Part shown: positions 46,631 to 57,109 of the stretch, piece by piece | How positions within the stretch are numbered: position 1 is the stretch's first letter | Layout: each line of letters opens with the position of its first letter | Origin: Myxocyprinus asiaticus | Lineage: Eukaryota; Chordata; Actinopteri; Cypriniformes; Catostomidae | NCBI RefSeq assembly: GCF_019703515.2 | Contig: NC_059368.1 | Coordinates: 37,401,831-37,465,830, forward strand | Direction: 5' to 3' | Length of the DNA: 64,000 nucleotides | The notes under the pieces: generated by a model | Database searches by the model: none | What the model saw: the letters and a program-made list of their open reading frames with translations, nothing else | What the model was told of the DNA's origin: nothing | Translations under genes and position numbers: made by a program

Positions 46631-47065
46631 TTTGTATACTGTGTTGATTATTTTCAACCCACCGTCTACACAAGCCTGAGCTAAGAGATGAATTCTGATG
46701 ACAAGTTTCATCAAGGTTTTTTTTTTATCAACTCTGTGAAGCTCTAAAACAGCTCTTGAGTTTCTCTCTGTCATGGTCTACGATCTTCCGTAGTACCTGA
46801 ATATGTGTTCATGCAGCAAACATACTGTATAGGGCCTTAATATCATAGTGCCACATATATCTTCTTGCTCTGCATGGACTCTGTTCAGTAAAGACAAGAG
46901 CATCTTTAACGCTTCACATCTTAACACTTACACGCACTGTGTAAAACATGGTGTGATGCTGATATTTTACTTGTATTTATCTACAATGATCACACTGTGT
47001 AACAAAATGTATTTATTTATTTTATTTATTTTTTGTTCCTGGGTAGTAAGTGTTATTTCCTAATT
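46631..47065. other. No gene recognised
   Basis: AT-rich; a TTTATTTATT run lies at 47010-47033. Confidence 0.4.
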
Positions 47066-47636
47066 GCTTATACCTCAAAAGTATATAAAATGGCTATTAT
47101 TCCCCACAAACTTTGCTTTTGTGACCAGGACAGTGATATTTTGAAATGTACCTATTTCCAATGAGAAAACGGGTGAATTTTTGTCTTTTCATTCACATTA
47201 AGTCAGAAAAAAACAACATATGAATCCAAATTAACATGTATATATACTAAAGTAATATTCAAATTCGTGCTGGTCCATAATGGTAACAAGTATCCATCTC
47301 TTCCCCTGGCTCACTCGGTGCACCTCAAAGAGGATTACAACAGCATCAAGACCTTGTTGGATGCTTTGAAGTATGATGAGTACGGCTGGGAGGTCATAGG
47401 AGACTTAAAAATGGTAGCATTCCTGATGGGTCTCCAAGGCGGTTTTACCAAGTTTCCATGCTATCTTTGCCTTTGGAACAGCAGGGACACCAAGGCGCAC
47501 TACCACAGGTGGGACTGGCACAAATTCGCCCGTTTTCTCATTGGAAATAGGTAAATTTCAAAATATCACTGTCCTGGTCACAAAAGCTAAGTTTGTGGGG
47601 AATAATAGCCATTTTCTATACTTTTGAGGCATAAGG
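47066..47636. mobile_element. Inverted-repeat element with protein fragment
   Basis: The arms 47066-47180 and 47522-47636 are gapless reverse complements of 115 bp with about six mismatches (the coordinate sum of paired bases is constant at 94702). They enclose 341 bases that carry a protein-like frame. This may be an internally deleted DNA transposon whose arms are TIRs, or an inverted duplication of part of one. No target duplication is evident; the right arm is followed at 47645 by L1 sequence. Confidence 0.7.
47258..47554 (+). pseudogene. Conserved mobile-element-like protein fragment
   Basis: The frame reads LVHNGNKYPSLPLAHSVHLK, then GWEVIGDLKMVAFLMGLQGG and FTKFPCYLCLWNSRDTKAHYH, ending FLIGNR*. 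The run HNGN..PS.P.AHS..LKE, GDLK....L.GLQ.G.TK..C.LC.W.SR is, from memory, a segment of a long uncharacterised protein found in many fish and invertebrate genomes, where it behaves like mobile-element DNA. I cannot name its class. C-x2-C (CYLC) and H-Y-H may form a metal site. Here only about 95 residues survive; the last 10 codons and the stop lie inside the right inverted arm. The upstream part, expected to continue before HNGN, is absent. It is not a complete gene. Confidence 0.5.
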
Positions 47637-47654
47637 CATTTTCAGGTAAGACCA

Positions 47655-48590
47655 GGGGAGTCATTACACTGATAAGCATTTACAATTCAAATGTCTCAAA
47701 CAGATTAAAGATACATTAGGAAGAGTCATTATTGTTTTAGCAGAAATTCAGGAACAAAGTCTTATTTTGGCAAATATTTCCGCACCTAATTTTGATGATC
47801 AGGGCTTTTTTAAAGATCTTGAAGGGATGCTGCAAGCCACTGGCACCCCTCGTGATATAATAATGAGAGGAGACTTTAATCTTTTGATGGACTCAGTCCT
47901 TGATCATAGTGAAGCAAAAGTGTGTAAGCCCCCTAGAGCAACATTGACGCTTCACAGGATGTGTAAAAATCTTGGTCTTACAGATATTTGGAGACTTTTG
48001 AACCCATCTGGTAGAGACTATAACTTTTTTTCATCAGTCCATAAGATTTACTCTAGAATAGATTTTTTTGATATCTATGTCCCTCATTTCATCTGTTGTT
48101 GATTGCTCAATTGGGAAATTTTAGTCTCAGATCATGCCCTGGTGTGTTTAGAGGTGTTGCCACATATGGAGAAAAGGAAATCATATAGCTGGCACTTTAA
48201 TGTATCCCTTTTGCAAAATCCTGAATTCCAACAAATGTTAAAGGCTGAAATCAATGTTTATATGGAGACCAACTGGTCCTCGGTATCCTTTGTGGGCACG
48301 GATTGGGAGGCACTTAAGGTGATTCTTAGGGGCCGGGTCACACAGTATGCCTCATTCGCCAAAATATCCAAAGCACGAGAACTCATGGAGTTGGAAGGGA
48401 ATATTAAAAGTGCTGAGGCAGAGCTGAAGAGCCGAATGTCGTCTTATGGCCTCAGAGAATTGACCCGATTGAAATACAGATATAATACTATTTTGTCGCG
48501 GAAGGTGGAGTTTTGGCCATTCAGGGAAAGACATTCATACTTTGAGTCGGGGTACAAGACAGGAAAACTTCTGGCTAGATATATAAAACA
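47655..48590 (+). pseudogene. L1 ORF2 endonuclease remnant
   Basis: The L1 endonuclease second half is present: LANISAPNFDDQGFF, RGDFNLLMDS (GDFN motif), HRMCKNLGLTDIWR, YSRIDFF and, after a stop/frame change at 48100-48103, LVSDHALV (SDH motif). The linker to RT follows: MLKAEINVYMETNWSSVS, AKISKARELMELEGNI and LTRLKYRYNTILSRKVEFW. It is better preserved than the corresponding part of the larger L1 copy, which lost about 27-30 bases next to its GDYN motif. No RT follows. Non-functional. Confidence 0.82.
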
Positions 48591-48595
48591 GAGAG

Positions 48596-48597
<2 letters not shown>

Positions 48598-48674
<77 letters not shown>
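48598..48674. repeat. (AT)n/(GT)n microsatellite at L1 junction
   Basis: A pure AT run (48598-48662) continues as GT. It sits exactly where L1 coding sequence meets L1 3' UTR. Confidence 0.95.
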
Positions 48675-48840
48675 TTATACTCATGTGTGACCACAGGGAT
48701 GTTTGTTGAGTGTCAGGGTGGGGTTGGGGATTGGGAGCGGGAGGGGTATTAGTGGGGGTTAAATGTTAATTCTGTGAATATATGTTTTGCTTTTCTTTGT
48801 TAATTGTATGAATCAATAAAAACTGTTAATCAGAAAAGAA

Positions 48841-49432
48841 AAACTGACTAGAAGGTGGGGAGAGAACAGAAAAGATAAGACACACTTCCACCAGCTAGAT
48901 AAACCAGCTGTCGTGCCTCTAGAACCCAAAATTGCAAAAAATTAAAATTAAACTGCTCAAAAGTCAAGAACACCATTAAATACTATTAAAGAATTAAATG
49001 TTGACTACAGTGTGTTATTTAAGTGAGAGCGGAGGCTGAGAATCCTTCTATTTACCTTTGAAGTATATTTTTGTGTATGCACATTTCTTAACAAGCCATA
49101 CTTTAGGGACAAATTTGCTCCTCACTTCCACAAAAGGATCATTAGAGATTTCGAAGCAGACATGTGTCTTTGTGTTTGATCATGTCAAGCTGCAGAATTA
49201 TGAATCAGTTTCCTGTTGTTTCAGGTGCTCTAAGTTTCAAGGAAACACACTCACAGATCTATGAATGGAATACTATTAATGTAATAAGAGACGGGAAGTT
49301 CTCTTTGTGCGAACAGACCATGGGTTAAGGGTTTGGCTGGTTAGCATGGGAAATTAGCCCCTTCAGGTAGATGTTCATCTTTCTCCATTATGTTGGCACC
49401 CTTATGAATGAATGGATGCAGCTGATCTGGTT
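48841..49432. other. Spacer between two L1 tails, no gene
   Basis: About 600 bases separate the 3' ends of two oppositely oriented L1 copies. No domain is seen in the 68-codon frame at 49058-49264. Confidence 0.4.
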
Positions 49433-49452
49433 TCTCTCAACAATGTAATTTT
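49433..49452. repeat. L1 target-site duplication, left copy
   Basis: Twenty bases (TCTCTCAACA then ATGTAATTTT) identical to 57013-57032. Confidence 0.92.
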
Positions 49453-51945
49453 TTTTGTAATTAACATTTATTTATTTCTTATTCAAAAAAAGAAAAGAAA
49501 AAAAAAACACAGAGAAAAACACAACAAATACATACTGAATCAACATTTAACATTTAATCTCCACTAATAACCCTCCCCAATAACCAACCCCACCCTAACC
49601 CCCAATGAATACCCTCGTGGTCACATAAAATAATACACACACAAAAATAAAATAAATATAAATAAATAAACATACATAATTAAACTAGACTTCTCTCCCC
49701 CCATCCCTTCCCCAAGAGTCCCCCAAAACCGCCAAATACCTACCCCAATTCCTGACAAACAAGTCCCCAAATCCCAGCATTCTACCTGCTACCTCCTCGA
49801 AAGCTGCCATCCTCCCCATCTCTGCACACCACTCCAGAAATGATGGCGCTCCGTCCGACTTCCAACCCCTTAAAATAATTTGTCTGCCAATCATAATATT
49901 AGTCAGAACCCAATTTTTTATATGTTTGTCCCCCAAATTTATGACCGCCCCATCGCCCAAAATTCAAAGTCTGGGGCAAAGTAAAATTTGAGTGCCTAAA
50001 ACGTCACACAAATAACTCTGAACCTTCAACCAAAAATCTTGGATCTTATCACACCCCCAAAAGACATGGGTTGTGTCTCCAGCTTCTGATTGGCATTGCC
50101 AGCAGGTGGGTGTGTCTTTAAGACCAAGCCTATATAATCTAGAGGGGGTCCAATAAAATCTATGTAAAATCTTGAATTGCATAAGGCGAACCCTTGCATC
50201 TCTAGATGCAGACTTTTTTTGGAATCCTAGCCCACACTCCCTCCTCCTTAAATCTTTCTCCCATAATCTCTTGAGAAAAGTTAAAGCTCTGTCCCCCAGA
50301 TTCTGAAATATCAGGGAGTAATACACTGATGCCTCATGACCTTTTCCAAAAGCAGTAATCACCTCTCCTAGAGTATCTGCCGCTTTAGGGGGGTGTGTGC
50401 TACTCCCAAAAACAATACAGAGCAGGAGGCGTAGCTGTAAATACCTATAAAACTGAGATCTGGGAATCCCAAAATGATGAACCAAATTCTCAAAAGATCT
50501 CAACACTCCACTCTCATACAGGTCACAGAGTGTAGTAACCCCCCTCACAATCCACTCTGACCAGCAGAAAGGGGATTTATTAATACGTAATTTAGGGTTC
50601 AGCCATATGCTCGAGGCAACATTTAAATAAATGTCTGAATTAAACACTCTGGACACTTTTGTCCATACCAAGTGCAAATGCGAGATAACAGGGTGTAACT
50701 TAACTTCTCTGATTAGTTTAATAGAAAGGTTTTGCAATGGTAAAATAGGGGCAAGAACTTCCTGTTCAATATAAAACAAGGGAGGGGCTCTTTCAGGTGG
50801 AAGCGACCAATGGGCCAAATGTCTGAGACTGAATGCATAACAATAAAACAAAATCTTAGGTAGGCCTAGACCACCTTTGTCAATCAGCCTATGTAACTTA
50901 TTGAAATGTAATCTGGGACACCATACCAAATGAAGGACTATGCTATCAAATTGTTTGAAATAAGGGAGGGGGACATCTACAGGGAGAGACTGTAGCAGGT
51001 AGTTGAATTTTGGAATACAATTCATTTTAATAACATTAACCTTTCCAATCATAGATAAATGTAATGAAGCCCACCTGCCCACATCACTTGAAAACCTTTT
51101 TATTAAGGGGTCAAAATATACTCTAACTTAATCAGACAAATTTACTGGGAATAAAATGCCCAAATACTTAATGACCTGTTTAAGCCACTGGAAGGCACCC
51201 GGCTGAAAAGCCATTACTGGGCAGTACGCTGTCAGATCCAAAGCTTCGGATTTAGACCAATTAACTTAGAAAAGGAATTCATAATTATGTGGAGGCAAAG
51301 CATAGATCTAATGGGGTCAGAGATGAATAATACAATATCATCTGCGTGAAGCAAAAGCTTATGCGCCATACCTCCCGCCACCACCCCTGGAAAATCATCT
51401 TCCCTTCCTATCACGGCTGCTAATGGTTCCAGGGCAAGACAGAACAATAATGGGGAAAGAGGGCAACCCTGCTGGGTGCCCCTATCCAGAATAAAATCAT
51501 ATGAATTTAATCAATTTGTTTGTACTGCCGCTACCGGGTGTCTATAAAGTAACTTAATCCATCCAATAAAAGTATTCCCGAACTCGTATATTTCCAAAAT
51601 CTTAAAAAGATAATCCATTCTACCATATTCAATGCATTTTCGGCATCAAGTGAGATGGCCACGACCGGAGTCTGATCATTCACTACTGACCACATAATAT
51701 TGATGAAACACCTAATGTTATCAGAAGAGCTGCGGCCCCGAATAAACCCCACCTGATCTATATTTATAAGAGATGTATTAACATTACTTAATCGGTTAGC
51801 CAGAATTTTTGACAATATTTTTACGTCTAGCTGGATCAGGGAAATTGGATGGTAACCCTTACATTCACTTGGATCTTTTGTCCTTTTTAAGGATCAGACT
51901 GATCCGGGCTTGTGTCATGGTTGGCGGAAGCTTTCCATTCTTTAA

Positions 51946-53826
51946 CCCTCTGGGGTCTGAGGGTGTTTTGGGCCCTGGAGAAGTTTTGACATGCCTTGAC
52001 ATTTGTGCTTTTTTCAGTTGCTTAAAAACATATTAATGGCTAAACTCTGATAACACTGTATTCAGCACAAACTGGGCTACAATAATATGTGAACAACATG
52101 TATGTACATGTATTTACAACAAAAATTTTCACTGAAGTCACTGAAATAAGGCCATATAACACATACTAAACATTTGTTCACAAGACTTTTGAGAACTGGA
52201 TCTTGTAGCCTAGAGTTTGCTACAAAATTATGTGAAACCATCCTGATCATTCATTCATACAAAACAATACAGTCATTTAACTTTTGTAAGACACTTTTAG
52301 TGTTAGAAAGGACATATGTGAGGAGGCGTGGATGATCATGAATATTGATGTGATTCACACCTGAGATAAAGACCCCTCCCCTGAGATAGAATGAATGTGA
52401 GGAGACTTAATGATTTAATGTATTGTTTGTAGTTTAAGTTAAAAGAAGTAATCTGACAATACATTTTCTTTACATAAAGACTTTACTTAAAAATTTTAGA
52501 CCTACACTACCGTTTAAAAGTTTTAGATCTGTAAGATTTTTTAATGTTTTAAAAAAAAGTCTTCTTTATTTGATCCAAAATACAGCAAAAACTATGATAA
52601 TGTAAAATATTTTTACAATTTAAAATAACTTTTCTATTTGAATATATTGTAAAATTCAATTTATTCCTGTGATCAAAGCTGAATTTTCAGCATCATTATT
52701 GCAGTCTTCAGTGTCACATGATCCTTCAGAAATCATTCTAATATGCTGATTTTCTAATATGGGCATATTTACAGCACATTTTACACATTTATACCCAAAC
52801 AGATATTTGCAAGCACAGGCTTCGTTGATGATAATGAGGCAGCATAAACACTAGTTGAAATATAATCTAAACATTCATATTATTTTTATATATTACATAT
52901 CATATTTATATCATACAGCATACAATTTAAATACCTGCTTTAGCCGAAACAACATTTAAATGTAACTAAAACTTGCCTATTAGGACATATTTCAAATTTC
53001 AATACTCTGAATCCTGGCTGGCAAGTCTGGAAATAGTCCAACTAGTAAAATATGTCCATGTTTATATAAAATAGCATGTCAACTATTATGTAAGTAAAAC
53101 TAAATGACTTAATCATCCGAAATTGTATCCTCGGCTGGATCAAGTCGCTCTTCAAAATGCAAACGTTCCTCGTCAGATTCCCGCTCTTCTTCTGAGGAAA
53201 ATGTGAACTCTTCGTCACCATCCAGGAGCTTCCTCACCTGTGTAGCATGCCATCTTCTAAACGTGCAGAAAAGTGAATGAACTTGATGTTTTTTAAGGCA
53301 CTGTTGGGGGCGTTTACCATTTGCATTGATCGCCTCAGCACATTACCGTATGAATAGCGCGCTCTGCTGGTGGGTAGGATCACATTAGGGATAATTAGCT
53401 AAGCCAGGAGAAACTGTACATCTCTTTGTTTCATACAGATTACATTGCAGTAGAATATTTGTTTTAAACTTGAATTGTTTTATTTAAAAGTAAACATTTT
53501 AAGCTTTCTTTAGACATATGTTTCATGTTTGTGTGATAAATATTCGCGGAGTTTCAGTTCATTTTTGTGACGCGTTTCAGAAAGATGCTCGCGGAGACAG
53601 AGACAGCTGAAAGCGCGCCCTGTTTATTTTCTTTATTTTACAAAAGCACAAGGTATTGTTATTATTTTGTGTTCACAAATAAAAGTAGAACCTTTATAGT
53701 CTCTAATGATGTCTTACTGTAGGCTTATCTGTATGCCCAAAAATGACAGAGTATATTAAGTTGTTTCTGCTGTTATGAGGAAAAAATCCAGCAGGACGCA
53801 CCGGCGAGTCTGTCGACCCCAGAATG
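51946..53826 (-). mobile_element. Deleted piggyBac-type element in L1
   Basis: It is flanked by TTAA on both sides (51942-51945, 53827-53830), the exact piggyBac target. The ends are CCCTCTGGGGTC and, inverted, CATTCTGGGGTC, short TIRs. The inside is AT-rich. On the minus strand, 53264-53109 reads WHATQVRKLLDGDEEFTFSSEEERESDEE...DTISDD*, an acidic stretch like the N-terminus of piggyBac transposases; no catalytic domain follows. It is therefore non-autonomous. The L1 reads in register on both sides once it is removed. Confidence 0.88.
53109..53264 (-). pseudogene. Acidic N-terminal piggyBac-like fragment
   Basis: About 50 codons: CTFRRWHATQVRKLLDGDEE then a Ser/Glu/Asp-rich run ending SDD and a TAA. 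PiggyBac transposases commonly start with a short basic helix followed by an acidic region like this. There is no start codon in this frame, and a CACAG|GTGAGG donor-like site lies in the middle. The remaining 1.1 kb toward 51946 has no RT or DDD-type transposase frames. Low certainty that it was ever translated in this copy. Confidence 0.35.
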
Positions 53827-55572
53827 TTAAAGATTCTGTATAAACTTCTAACAAAAGTGGAGCCAATTCTGTAGCATAAGATCTAAAAAATTCTGTGGCA
53901 AAGCCATCTGGCCCCGGAGATTTGCCTGTAGGCTAGGCCTTAATTACCTCGCCAAGCTCTTCCAAAATTATCTCAGAATCAAGAGAATTTTTTTGCTCAG
54001 TCGTCAGTTTAGGGAGTTCTAATGGTTCCACAAAGTTCCTAATATCTTCATCAGTAGACGAAGACATGGAACTATAAAGATCAAGAAAAAATTCTTTAAA
54101 AGCATTATTAATATCAATGGCCAAGGTAAATATTTCCCCACCAGCTGATTTCACTGAGGGAATGGTATAAAAAGACTTTCTCTGCTTTATGTATCTAGCC
54201 AAAAGCTCCCCTGCTTTGTCCCCCGACTCAAAGTATGACTGTCTTGCCCTGAATAGCCAAAACTCCACCTTCCACGACAAAATAGTATTATATCTGTATT
54301 TCAATCGTGTCAATTCTCTGAGGCTATCAGATCTACTTCAGCTCTGCCTCGGCACTTTTAATATTCCCTTACAACTCCACGAATTCTCTTGCTTTGGATT
54401 TTTTGGTGAATGATGCATACTGTATGATCCAGCCCCTAAGAACCGCCTTAAGTGCCTCCCAAGCCACGCCCACAGAGGATACTGAGGACCAGTTGGTCTC
54501 CATATAAACATTAATTTCAGCCTTTAACACTTGTTGAAAATCAGGATTTTGCAAAAGGGATACATTAAAACTCACCAGGGTGTGATCTGAGACTAAAATG
54601 TTTCCGATTGAGCAATCAACTACAGATGAAATGAGGGACATAGATATAAAAAAAAAAATCTATTCTATTTCTATTATCTATTCTAGAATAAATCTTATGA
54701 ACTGATGAAAAAAAATGTATAGTACTTACCAGATGGGTTCAAAAGTCTCCAAATATCTGTAAGGCCAAGATTTTTACACATCCTGTGAAGCATCAATGTT
54801 GCTCTAGGGGGCTTGCACACTTTTTTCAAGATTATAGTCTCCACCCAGTATTATATCATGAGGGGTGCCAGCGGCTTGCAACATCCTTCAAGATCTATAA
54901 AAAAGCCCAGGTCATCAGCGTTAGGTGAGTAGATATTAGCCAAATTTAACCTTTGCCCCTGAATTTCTTCTAAAACAATAATGACTCTTCCTAATTTATC
55001 TTTAATCTGTTTGAGCCATTTGAATTGTAGATGTTTACTTATCAATGTAATGACTCCCCTGCTCTTACTTGAGCCAGCACTAAAGAAAACATGTCCACCC
55101 CATATCTTCCCAAATTTTTCAGCTACCTGCGGGGAAAGATGTGTTTCTTGAAGAAACACTATATCATATTTCTTACATTTAAGAAAATAAATAACCTTCC
55201 TTCTATTAATGGGGTGCTCCAACACATTCACATTCCACGTGGAGAGAGATAATCCACTCATAATAACATTTAACATTTTGAAATATTAGATAAAATAGAT
55301 TGTTGTCAAAAACAATATTATAAAGACCACATTCCAACATTAGTGTAACAATCAAACCATAACCTCCCACCAAACCAAACAAACAGAAAAAAGAAAAACG
55401 TGCGCATTAACCCCACGCACGACAGCGCCAACCGGCGTCCATCCCTCTAAACTCAAACAGTCCATGTACGCCTATGAGAGTCCCTGTGACAAACTTGCCG
55501 TCAGATTGCTCAAATCTGGTGTTTCAATACAGATTTTGTGAGACAGAATTACACAGTAAAAAACTGTCTATA

Positions 55573-56052
55573 AAACAAAATCCAGCCAATAAGTGGAATA
55601 AACACAAAAAACTTGTAGATTCATCCACATAACTGTTCCTCCACAGAACAAGCTGCAGCCGCTAGAGGAACCAGCAAAAAAAAAAAGAAAAAGAAAAAAA
55701 AAAGAAAGTACAGTTTCCTTGGACAGTCAAACGAATGTTCAGTAAACCGGCCCATTCAGCCAATAAATGAGTGCAACAAAAGACCCAATCACTCCAATGT
55801 CATGCAACAGATGTTCCACAAAACAAACTCCAGGCCACAGGAGGCATAAGCACCAAAAATGTGCATATTTATCCACAAGCTTTCCCAAAGAAATGATATT
55901 ACACAAAACAAACTCCAGCCGCTAGGCGGAACCAGCGCAAAAATAAAAAAAGAAGGCGACCAGCTTCCTCGGGCAGTCGAGTGTATGTTCAGTGAGTTAG
56001 GCCCACTAAACAGCAACATGAAAATCACCAAATGACTTACTCACTCCAATGT
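55573..56052 (-). repeat. Tandem duplication in L1 inter-ORF spacer
   Basis: AAACAAAATCCAG at 55573 is matched by AAACAAACTCCAG at 55821 (248 bases apart). ACTCCAATGT at 55791 is matched at 56043 (252 apart). The shared blocks between them are GCAGCCGCTAG/CCAGCCGCTAGG, GGAACCAGC, and GACAGTCAAACGAATGTTCAGT/GGCAGTCGAGTGTATGTTCAGT. The second block includes the last bases and stop of ORF1. Confidence 0.8.
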
Positions 56053-56880
56053 TTTTATAAAGGACAGTGCTTGCTGTGGGCATGTAAATTCTCAACAGCC
56101 ATCCTTAGTATCTATTCTCAGTTTGGCTGGAAACATCAGAACAAACGCGATCTTCCATTGATGTAAGAGATTCTTGCATTCCTTGAATCGATCACGTTTC
56201 TCTCTTGTCGAATTCACAAAGTCTGGGAACAAGAAAATGTTGTAGTTCTTCCAAGAAAGCTTTCCTTTGCTCCTCGCCTCGTGTTACACAAGATCTTTAT
56301 TGGATGATCTCAGAAATTTGGCCAGAATTGATCGGGGCCTGTCTCCCTCAGTGGATCTCCGAGCCAGGACTCTGTGAGCTTGCTCGATTTCCAGCTTATG
56401 GCCTGTTATGTCAAGCAGACTCGGGAAGAGCTCATCTAGGAATTTCACCATATCTCTGCCTTCTTCATGCTCAGGAATTCCAATAATTCGGACGTTGTTT
56501 CGTCGATTACGATTCTCCAAATCCTCCAGTTTTTCCCAAATGCTCTTCAAGTCTGTCTTGGTCGCTAGCAGGTTAGCAGCTAATTCCCTCGCTGATGACT
56601 CCAGATAATCGATCCGTTTTTCAACGTCCGACAATCTTGTAACCAACCTAGAGAATTTAATCTCCATGGAAGTGATCAATTGACATATTACAGCCAAATC
56701 CTCCAAGTCTGCGACAGCTTTCCCCAGCATTGCAGACATGCTCGACAGTTGCCATTGAATTTCTCCCGCCGCACCATCCAAACTGAGTCCCTGGTCTGCG
56801 GCCCTGTCTGGGGTATCAGCTTGAGCACGTAAGGGTCTTTTAATGTCTCCAGAGCCCGAGGATCTTTAATTCTTTGACAT
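56041..56880 (-). pseudogene. L1 ORF1 (RNA-binding protein), three stops
   Basis: The start at 56880 reads MSKN then a TAA at codon 5. The frame then stays open through PLRAQADTPDRAADQGLSLDG, a coiled-coil with heptads (ADLEDLAVICQLITSMEIKF...LSDVEKRIDYLESSARELAANL...IWEKLEDLENRNRR) and the RRM start RRNNVRIIGIPEHEEG. A second TAA follows SSNKDLV at 56284, then HEARSKGKLSWKNYNIFLFPDFV, the C-terminal domain. A TGA near 56092 is where CGA is likely. The frame ends ALSFIKTLE*. It has 280 codons, three nonsense codons and no frameshift. ORF1 proteins of L1 trimerise through the coiled coil and bind L1 RNA. An overlapping plus frame is a shadow. Confidence 0.88.
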
Positions 56881-57012
56881 ATTGTCTTCATAAAACAGTT
56901 AAGAATCAGGGTGTATTGAATCTCACCGGTTTATGATATGAAAAGTATTAAAACTAGCAAAGTGTGCAGAGCTCGCCGCTCACACGACCAGCCTCGCATG
57001 GCGTCATGTGAC

Positions 57013-57032
57013 TCTCTCAACAATGTAATTTT
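57013..57032. repeat. L1 target-site duplication, right copy
   Basis: Identical to 49433-49452; marks the 5' end of the minus-strand L1. Confidence 0.92.
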
Positions 57033-57109
57033 GACCAGGTGCAACATATAGAACACTACAGTGCCCGTCAAGTTTTTCAGCCGACTTGGCTGTATTTTTC
57101 TCATACATT

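Larger units (their letters stand above)
47645..48840 (+). mobile_element. L1-type LINE, 5'-truncated with RT deleted
   Basis: It has the same family sequence as the minus-strand L1 at 49453-57012. It begins inside the endonuclease (GGGGAGTCATTACACTGATA) and continues to LLARYIKQR, then passes through an (AT)n run at 48598-48662 straight into the L1 3' UTR (GTGTGACCACAGGG...GGTTGGGGATTGGGAG) and tail. The whole RT region is missing. Confidence 0.85.
49685..55276 (-). pseudogene. L1 ORF2: endonuclease, RT, Cys-rich end
   Basis: The start is MLNVIMSGLSLSTWNVN; the Met at 55261 (MSGLSLSTWNVN) is the likelier start. Endonuclease motifs are LQETHLS and NIYSPN; the GDFN site reads GDYN and a nearby deletion breaks the frame at 54851. 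RT pieces are SPGPDGFA (53930 region), LILKKDK (about 51890, beyond the piggyBac), ILANRLSNV...IDQVGFIRGRSSSDNI (51815-51531), GTQQGCPLSPLLF, and LLHADDIVLF (51350 region), where His replaces the usual Tyr of YADD. The 372-residue frame 51082-49964 covers the thumb and C-terminal domain, ending CWQCQSEAGDTTHVFWGC, a CCHC cluster. The final piece is 49960-49685 (INLGDKHIKNWVLTN). Several frameshifts plus the insertion make it dead. Confidence 0.88.
49453..57012 (-). mobile_element. Full-length L1 split by piggyBac
   Basis: It is bounded by a perfect 20-bp direct repeat. Reading right to left: a 5' UTR of 132 bases, ORF1 (56880-56041), an inter-ORF spacer with a tandem duplication, ORF2 (55276-49685) interrupted by a 1881-bp piggyBac-type element, and an AT-rich 3' UTR. 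Without the insertion the L1 is about 5.7 kb. Confidence 0.92.
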
